Source: Chloracidobacterium sp. N
Lineage (GTDB): Bacteria; Acidobacteriota; Blastocatellia; Chloracidobacteriales; Chloracidobacteriaceae
NCBI RefSeq assembly: GCF_018304765.1
Contig: NZ_CP072642.1
Location: 355,501-419,500 of the forward strand
Length of the DNA: 64,000 nt
Reading direction: 5' to 3'
Below, one piece after another: positions 58,718 through 64,000 of this stretch (position 1 is the first letter of the stretch; each line of letters starts with the position of its first letter). Below the pieces are notes generated by a model. That model was not told the origin of the DNA, made no database searches, and was given only the letters and a program-made list of their open reading frames with translations. Both the position numbers and the translations under genes were made by a program.

Positions 58718-59236
58718 ATGAAAACCGTGAAGTTTGCGCCAGCGCTGGTGTTTGCGGCCGGACTGCTGACCGCCGCCTGTGGTGATGCGCCGCGCCCGGT
58801 GTCATCGAACGCTCCGGCGCCGGCGGCAGGTGGTTATGGGTCCGGCGCCCCGGCGACGCCACCACCGGCCGGGGAGACACCGGCTTCAGCGCCCAATGCG
58901 GCGCCCAGGTATGGCGATCCGGTGACGGATGAAAACTTCATCAAGTTACTCAAGCCGGAGACCATGGTCCTGGTTGAAAAGGTTCGCAAGTGCCAGAAGG
59001 ATTACGAGGCGGCTCCGCAGAATGCCGCCCTCAAGCGCCAGCTCGTGGCCGCCAAGGTCGAATATGGAAATGCCCTGCGGGACCTTGGACAAGCCGGGCC
59101 GCGCATCTATTATCCGGCGGCGCTGCGGATGTACCGGCAGGTGCTTGCTCTGGATGCCGACAACAAAGAGGCGCTGGAAAAGAAAAAAGAGATCGAACTC
59201 ATCTACCAGAGCATGGGGCGGCCTATCCCGGACTAG
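58718..59236 (+). CDS. Hypothetical lipoprotein
   Basis: A 172-residue protein with a signal sequence and lipobox LTAAC (cysteine near residue 20). A Pro/Ala/Gly-rich linker to about residue 65 follows. The C-terminal 100 residues are helical and TPR-like (VEYGNALRDLGQAGPRIYYPAALRMYRQVLALDADNKEAL). Probably a membrane-anchored scaffold; function unknown. The ATG is preceded by AGGGGGAAAAGG, a strong ribosome-binding region, which fixes the start. Confidence 0.7.
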   Translation: MKTVKFAPALVFAAGLLTAACGDAPRPVSSNAPAPAAGGYGSGAPATPPPAGETPASAPNAAPRYGDPVTDENFIKLLKPETMVLVEKVRKCQKDYEAAPQNAALKRQLVAAKVEYGNALRDLGQAGPRIYYPAALRMYRQVLALDADNKEALEKKKEIELIYQSMGRPIPD

Positions 59237-59273
59237 GGCCTGAGACCGGGGCACCGGAGATTTGGGCGGCACG

Positions 59274-59302
59274 TTGCCGCCTATCCAGCACTCGGATATA
59301 GT
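59274..59302 (+). promoter_or_regulatory. Probable sigma-70 promoter of the methylmalonyl-CoA mutase gene
   Basis: TTGCCG and TATAGT are spaced by 17 bp. The -10 matches five of six consensus bases. A leader of about 95 bases would precede the ATG. Confidence 0.5.
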
Positions 59303-59406
59303 TTTCAGGCATGGTGCACACATGGTGGTTTTCGCCCTGCAAGACACTGGGGCAACCAGGAAGCCCGTGACCAGAAAGCCCGTGAAAGGCAAGAGGGGGT
59401 GGGGTA

Positions 59407-61107
59407 ATGAGCGCCGCTTCAACAACAATATCCGCTGTCCACACTGAGCCGGACACCCTGCAAGCTGCGCAGGAGCGTTGGGAGTCCACGACGCTGGCCA
59501 GAACGCTGGCCAGGATGCCGGAAAGCTGTTCGGACTTCACGACGGTTTCACTGCGTCCGATTCAGCGGCTTTATACGCCCAATGACCTCCCGGATTTTGA
59601 CTACGTCCGCGATCTTGGTTTTCCCGGAGAGTTCCCCTACACGCGGGGGATTCACGCCACCGGCTACCGGGGCAAGTTGTGGACGATGCGCCAGTTTGCC
59701 GGATTTGGCTCGCCGGAGGATACGAATCAACGGTTCCGGTATCTGCTGGAGCAGGGGCAAACCGGATTGTCAGTGGCGTTCGACCTGCCGACGTTGATGG
59801 GGTACGACGCCGACAGCCCCTTTTCGCTGGGCGAAGTCGGCAAGTGTGGGGTCTCGGTGTCCAGCCTGGCCGATATGGAAACCCTGTTTGCCGGGATTCC
59901 ACTCGAAAAGGTGACGACCTCGATGACCATCAATGCGCCCGCCTCGGTCATCTTTGCCATGTTCATCGTCACGGCCGAGAAGCAGGGGGCAGATTTGCGT
60001 CAGGTCTCCGGGACGCTCCAAAACGACATCCTCAAGGAATACATTGCCCAGAAAGAATGGATTTATCCGCCCCGCCCGGCGATGCGGCTGGTAACGGACA
60101 GCATTGCCTTCTGCGTCGAGCGCATGCCGAAGTTCAATCCCGTGTCCATTTCGGGCTATCACATTCGGGAAGCCGGCGCGACGGCCGCGCAGGAACTGGC
60201 CTTTACCCTGCGGGACGGCATTGAGTACGTCCAGGCTTGCATCGAAGCTGGTCTCAACGTGGATGACTTTGCCCCCCGGCTTTCGTTTTTCTTCAACGCC
60301 CACAACGATTTCTTTGAGGAAATCGCCAAGTACCGCGCAGCGCGGCGGCTCTGGGCGCGCATCATGCGTGAACGTTTCGGGGCGCAGCAGGAACGTTCCT
60401 GGATGCTCCGCTTCCACGCGCAGACGGCCGGCTGCACGCTGACGGCCCAGCAGCCGTACAACAACGTCGTGCGGGTGGCCATTCAGGCCCTGGCGGCCGT
60501 TCTGGGCGGCACGCAGTCGCTGCACACCAACTCGCTCGATGAAACCCTGGCGCTTCCCTCGGAGCAGGCGGCGACCATTGCCCTCCGTACGCAGCAGATC
60601 ATTGCGCATGAAACCGGTGTCACCAATACCATTGACCCCCTCGGAGGGAGCTACTTCGTCGAAAAGCTGACCAACGACCTGGAAGCTGAAGCCCTCGATT
60701 ACATCCGCCGGATTGACGCCATGGGCGGTATGGTGGCGGCCATTGAGGCCGGTTTTCCCCAGAAGGAAATTCAGGAAGCGTCGTACCAGTACCAGAAAGT
60801 TGTGGACAGCCGTGAAAAAATCATTGTCGGGGTCAATGGCTTTACCCAGTCGGAGACCCAGGAAGTGCCGCTGCTGTTGATTGATGAGCGCGCCGAGCAG
60901 GCCCAGCGCGAACGGCTGGCAGCGCTCCGGGCGCAACGTGACAACGCCGCGGTCAAACGTGCTCTGCAGGCGTTAGCCGAAGGGGCCCGCACCAATGCCA
61001 ACACCATGCCGCTCATCATTGAAGCGGTGCGCACCTATGCCACCCTGGGTGAAATCTGCGACTGTCTGCGACCGGTCTTTGGTGAGTATCAGGAACCCGC
61101 ATTTTAG
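59407..61107 (+). CDS. Methylmalonyl-CoA mutase, catalytic chain without B12-binding domain
   Basis: A 566-residue substrate-binding TIM-barrel chain of the acyl-CoA mutase family. Typical segments are [128 protein letters not shown] and [14 protein letters not shown]. The chain ends before the cobalamin-binding domain (DxHxxG), so that part must come from a separate small subunit not seen here. Isobutyryl-CoA mutase has the same split layout and cannot be excluded. A downstream response regulator begins 34 bp later. Confidence 0.9.
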   Translation: MSAASTTISAVHTEPDTLQAAQERWESTTLARTLARMPESCSDFTTVSLRPIQRLYTPNDLPDFDYVRDLGFPGEFPYTRGIHATGYRGKLWTMRQFAGFGSPEDTNQRFRYLLEQGQTGLSVAFDLPTLMGYDADSPFSLGEVGKCGVSVSSLADMETLFAGIPLEKVTTSMTINAPASVIFAMFIVTAEKQGADLRQVSGTLQNDILKEYIAQKEWIYPPRPAMRLVTDSIAFCVERMPKFNPVSISGYHIREAGATAAQELAFTLRDGIEYVQACIEAGLNVDDFAPRLSFFFNAHNDFFEEIAKYRAARRLWARIMRERFGAQQERSWMLRFHAQTAGCTLTAQQPYNNVVRVAIQALAAVLGGTQSLHTNSLDETLALPSEQAATIALRTQQIIAHETGVTNTIDPLGGSYFVEKLTNDLEAEALDYIRRIDAMGGMVAAIEAGFPQKEIQEASYQYQKVVDSREKIIVGVNGFTQSETQEVPLLLIDERAEQAQRERLAALRAQRDNAAVKRALQALAEGARTNANTMPLIIEAVRTYATLGEICDCLRPVFGEYQEPAF

Positions 61108-61141
61108 TCCCATTCGTTGACACCTCAAGAAGGCACTGGCT

Positions 61142-61840
61142 ATGGCACACATTCTTGTAATTGACGATGAGCCGGACGTGCGTTTGGCAACCGTGATGGC
61201 ACTCAAGCACGGTGGACACACCACGGTTGAAGCCGATGGGGGGCTTCCTGCCATGCGCTTGTTGCAGCAGCAGGGGCCCTTTGACCTCATCGTGTGTGAT
61301 GTGATGATGCCCGGAATGACCGGCCACGAAGTGTGCCAGCTCGTGCGTCTCAATCAGGCAACGAAGAACATTCCCTTTATTTTCCTGAGCGCCAAGCGGG
61401 ACACCGACGAGCGTCTGGAAGGTATTGGCCTCGGCGCGGATGATTATCTGGGCAAGCCCTTTGCGCTGGAAGAACTCCTTATTCGCGTCAACAGCGTCCT
61501 GGCCCGGCACCAGGCGATGGTCGCTGGACGGGCAACGCCGGACCCACTCCAGCAAGTCACCCTCGCCCAGTGTATCGATCTGGTGGTACGGCACAAACTG
61601 AGCGGCAAGTTGAACGTCCTGATCAAAAGTGACTTGGGCGACAAGGCTCCCCTTTCGGGGGCCATCTTCTTCGAGGGGGGGCATGCTGTTCATGCCAAGC
61701 TCGAAGACCGGCTGGGTGAAACCGCCGTGCGGGAAATTCTGGCTTCGCCACTTCTGATGTACTCGTTTGAAGCCTATGAAGTGGCCGACCAGATTACGAT
61801 GGCCATGGATATTACGCGGTTGATCAAGCGACACGGGTAA
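61142..61840 (+). CDS. Response regulator with PATAN/DUF4388-like output domain
   Basis: A 232-residue two-domain regulator. The receiver (residues 1-125) has Asp8/Asp9, the phosphoacceptor Asp53 (VCDVMMPG), Ser83 and Lys105 (GKPF), all canonical. The C-terminal 100 residues (LAQCIDLVVRHKLSGKLNVLIK...GAIFFEGGHAVHAKLEDRLGETAV) match the PATAN/DUF4388 pattern, often linked to motility, polarity or gene-regulatory switches and not DNA binding. No cognate kinase is adjacent. The mutase gene lies 34 bp upstream, so they may be cotranscribed. Confidence 0.85.
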   Translation: MAHILVIDDEPDVRLATVMALKHGGHTTVEADGGLPAMRLLQQQGPFDLIVCDVMMPGMTGHEVCQLVRLNQATKNIPFIFLSAKRDTDERLEGIGLGADDYLGKPFALEELLIRVNSVLARHQAMVAGRATPDPLQQVTLAQCIDLVVRHKLSGKLNVLIKSDLGDKAPLSGAIFFEGGHAVHAKLEDRLGETAVREILASPLLMYSFEAYEVADQITMAMDITRLIKRHG

Positions 61841-61964
61841 TCCGGGGGCAGCCGGGTAACTCTGCCAGCGTGGGTTGCAGGCGACCCGGCGGGTGTGGTC
61901 GTATGACTCTCCCTGCCGGCATGCCTTTCCCTGCACCTTCGTCACCTGCAGGTTGGGTTTCTCT

Positions 61965-64000
61965 ATGGAGCGGACTTCTCCAACCACGGTTCCGCCGGCG
62001 GTTGCGTCTCGGCAAGCGCCGTCAGGGGAGTTGCCGTCCACGCCGCCAACCCTCGATGAAATCGAGCGTGAACTCAATGAGCGTCTGAGCCGGCTTGGCC
62101 TGCCGACGCTGGTTTCGGGGGATGCGGCGGCGGCTCGCGAAACGGCTCCACTGCGGGGGGAAGCCGGACGCGCCACGCAGGTCCTGAATCTGAGCGAGTT
62201 GCGGACGGCGCTGCGCCAGCAGGTGCGGATTGCGGAAATCAAGGATCAGATTGCCGTCGTCATCGCTGATTGGCATCGGGAGCAGTTCCGCACCGGCGAA
62301 ATTCGCATCGCCGAGTTTGAGGTTCGCGCGGCCGACATCCTGCTCCCCTATTGCCGTGAGTTCATTCCCAACTTTCCGCCTGCCATGCGGCCGGTTGAAC
62401 TGGCCGTGGACCTCAACCTGGAAACCATCCTTCGTGCGACGCTGCCACGGGGACAAAACCAGGAGCTGACCCACGAGGTCATCGAACGATGCGCGGTGCA
62501 GGTGCTTCAGTCCCTGCTCCGGCATCCGCTCATTCCACAGATGGCGGCCGACCGCGCCGAAGTCAGCCTGCAGACGACGGTTCTCAAGGACAAAAACGGC
62601 ACCGCCGTGTACTCACCTTCGGATGCCGCCTACCTCAAGCGCCTGATCGAGGAGCAAAACCTGCTGGATCGGGAGGGTGAAATTGGCTTGCTGGCCATGC
62701 TCATCAGCGCCCGCAAGTGGCAGAAAATCACGGATGACACGCTGTTTTCCGCCGCCGTGGAATACACCCTTGAAGCCCTGGCCAAACGCCGTGGTATCCC
62801 TACCATCCAGGTACGCAATCAGGGACCCGATCATCCCGTGGCCTACATCCTGGGTGAGTACATTCAGCATCACCTGTCCGGGTCCCTCGAAGGTCAGATT
62901 CACTTCGTCGAAAACTTTCTGACGGTGACGGCCAACGCCCTCGCCGAGGACGGCTCCCGGTTCGTGGACGCCGTTCGACAGGCTTACCTGCCGTTGCTCC
63001 GGGAAATTTTCTTCAATCTGTTTCCAGAAGTCCTCCACCGCTTTCTCCACAGCTTCGAGCGGGAGTTTCTGGGATCGTCCATGACATTGCGCAGCAAGCT
63101 TTTTCTGCTCAAGCGGGTTGGGGACTTCTGTGAGCTGACTTTTTACTGCCACGACGCGATACGAAAGTTTGCCACCCCGACCGGCGACATCTATGCCGTC
63201 GAGCGGCTGACGGAAGGCACAGCCCACTTTGCCCGGCGCAACGGGCTGCCGCTGGCCGACGGCATGGATGTCTTCAATCAGCGCAATACCCTGGCCGAAC
63301 TGCTCATCAGCGCCATCAAGCACCGGCGCTCCCTGTTCCCGGCTGCGGATGGCACGGCAGAACTCCGGCTTCACTCCGAAAACCTGATGACCGGTGACCT
63401 GCTCAACTGTCTCAACCACCTGCGGCGGGCGTTTGACTGTGACTATGCCCGGGCGCGGGAAAACAACTATGAGCACTACCTCCACTGGCGGAGCCTGGTG
63501 CTCGAATGGAGCCGCACCTACGTCCGGCTTCTCACCGGACGGACGCCCAACGATGTCGAACAGTATCACCTGGACGGGCTGGCCGCCTGGCACATCGAAC
63601 AGGAGCTTTCCTTTACCAAGGTCAGTTTTCCCCTGATGCTCTACACCAACCGGGAAGCCGGACTGTCCAGCCTGCCCACCATGCGCCAGCCCCAGGACAT
63701 TCTGAAAGAAGCATTTTTGCGGTTCTGGCGGGCCTTTCACATCAGCATTCTCACCCGCGCCCAGGAGCACGCTGATCTGGAGGAGCAAATCTTTTCGGGC
63801 GAAACCTCGGCCCGGCATGCCGCACGGGTGTCGGTGGATGATCTCGGCAAACGGGCCTTTCTGGCGCGAAGCGACTTGCCCATGGCGACCTACACTTTTG
63901 AGCGTCTGGCGCAGCACGTCACGCCCCAGACCCACGATGTGGCGGTGCTCACCCAGTCCATCGAAATGGCGCTCGAACTCGGAAGCCAGGCCTACACCTA
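61965..64000 (+). CDS. Large hypothetical protein (partial, runs off the window)
   Basis: An open frame of 678 codons with no stop before the right edge. The N terminus (MERTSPTTVPPAV) is Pro-rich. From about residue 35 the sequence is mostly helical and soluble, e.g. LDEIERELNERLSRLGLP, LHRFLHSFEREFLGSSMTLRSKLFLL and HYLHWRSLVLEWSRTYVRLLTG. I recognise no catalytic motif and no membrane segment, and know of no family for it. The composition is protein-like, whereas the 440-codon antisense frame beneath it is rich in Gly/Gln/His/Pro and looks like a shadow. It lies 124 bp after the response regulator and could be its partner. Confidence 0.7.
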   Translation, partial: MERTSPTTVPPAVASRQAPSGELPSTPPTLDEIERELNERLSRLGLPTLVSGDAAAARETAPLRGEAGRATQVLNLSELRTALRQQVRIAEIKDQIAVVIADWHREQFRTGEIRIAEFEVRAADILLPYCREFIPNFPPAMRPVELAVDLNLETILRATLPRGQNQELTHEVIERCAVQVLQSLLRHPLIPQMAADRAEVSLQTTVLKDKNGTAVYSPSDAAYLKRLIEEQNLLDREGEIGLLAMLISARKWQKITDDTLFSAAVEYTLEALAKRRGIPTIQVRNQGPDHPVAYILGEYIQHHLSGSLEGQIHFVENFLTVTANALAEDGSRFVDAVRQAYLPLLREIFFNLFPEVLHRFLHSFEREFLGSSMTLRSKLFLLKRVGDFCELTFYCHDAIRKFATPTGDIYAVERLTEGTAHFARRNGLPLADGMDVFNQRNTLAELLISAIKHRRSLFPAADGTAELRLHSENLMTGDLLNCLNHLRRAFDCDYARARENNYEHYLHWRSLVLEWSRTYVRLLTGRTPNDVEQYHLDGLAAWHIEQELSFTKVSFPLMLYTNREAGLSSLPTMRQPQDILKEAFLRFWRAFHISILTRAQEHADLEEQIFSGETSARHAARVSVDDLGKRAFLARSDLPMATYTFERLAQHVTPQTHDVAVLTQSIEMALELGSQAYT

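Noticed and set aside
62613-63935. Open frame of 440 codons on the minus strand
   Set aside because: The plus frame from 61965 is longer, open to the edge and has normal amino-acid composition. The minus frame is Gly/Gln/His/Pro-rich and motif-free.

Overview
This is 64 kb of dense, high-GC chromosome (roughly 60-63% by eye) from a Gram-negative-type bacterium. I count about 56 protein genes, four tRNA genes and one broken gene. Several traits together fit Acidobacteriota: a secreted tricorn-type protease, paired MacB-like permeases, a response regulator with a probable PATAN/DUF4388 output domain, many FHA and TPR proteins, and a geranylgeranyl-reductase-family flavoprotein. A thermophilic or phototrophic relative such as Chloracidobacterium is possible, but this is inference from gene content; no rRNA or marker comparison was possible. 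I see no prophage, CRISPR array, complete IS element or replication origin.

Layout. 1-3.5 kb (minus): a membrane protein of unknown function, a DegT aminotransferase, RNase PH and a lipoprotein of the amino-acid-binding type cut by the left edge. 3.8-6.9 kb (plus): folD, rimI, guaB. 6.9-9.5 kb (minus): MCE protein, sucD, ndk. 9.7-19.2 kb (mostly plus): tricorn protease, an SDR enzyme, a BNR-propeller protein, mutM and an FHA-GAF-HD-GYP regulator. 19.2-21.1 kb (minus): ABC-2 permease coupled to a TPR-like protein. 21.2-28.9 kb: folP; a minus block xer-nadD-rsfS; bioF; two MacB-like permeases; a lipoprotein. 29-33.8 kb: tRNA-Lys, ileS, fumC, tRNA-Met. 34-43 kb: sensor kinase, nadK, a DnaC-like ATPase, dinG-type helicase, recG, dapF. 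43-48 kb: a geranylgeranyl-reductase-family enzyme, a decayed MNT/HEPN pair, tRNA-Asn, ruvB, a C-terminal processing protease. 48-54 kb: miaB, an unknown gene, two tandem TMTC-like membrane-TPR proteins, initiator tRNA. 54-64 kb: aroK, an FHA-trypsin protease, two HAD phosphatases, a Pnkp-like kinase, a lipoprotein, a methylmalonyl-CoA mutase chain, a response regulator and a large unknown protein that runs off the right edge.

Most genes are housekeeping: folate and one-carbon metabolism (folD, folP), NAD (nadD, nadK), nucleotides (guaB, ndk), DNA repair (mutM, recG, ruvB, DinG-like, Xer), translation (ileS, rsfS, miaB, rimI, tRNAs), TCA and propionate carbon (sucD, fumC, mutase), and lysine, aromatic and biotin synthesis (dapF, aroK, bioF). 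The accessory or less understood parts are the degenerate MNT/HEPN locus in AT-richer DNA, the tandem TMTC-like pair with its unknown partner, the FHA-protease/HAD/HAD/kinase run, and the unterminated large protein beside the response regulator. I found no clear-cut new defence or mobile system; these four places are the best candidates for something undescribed.
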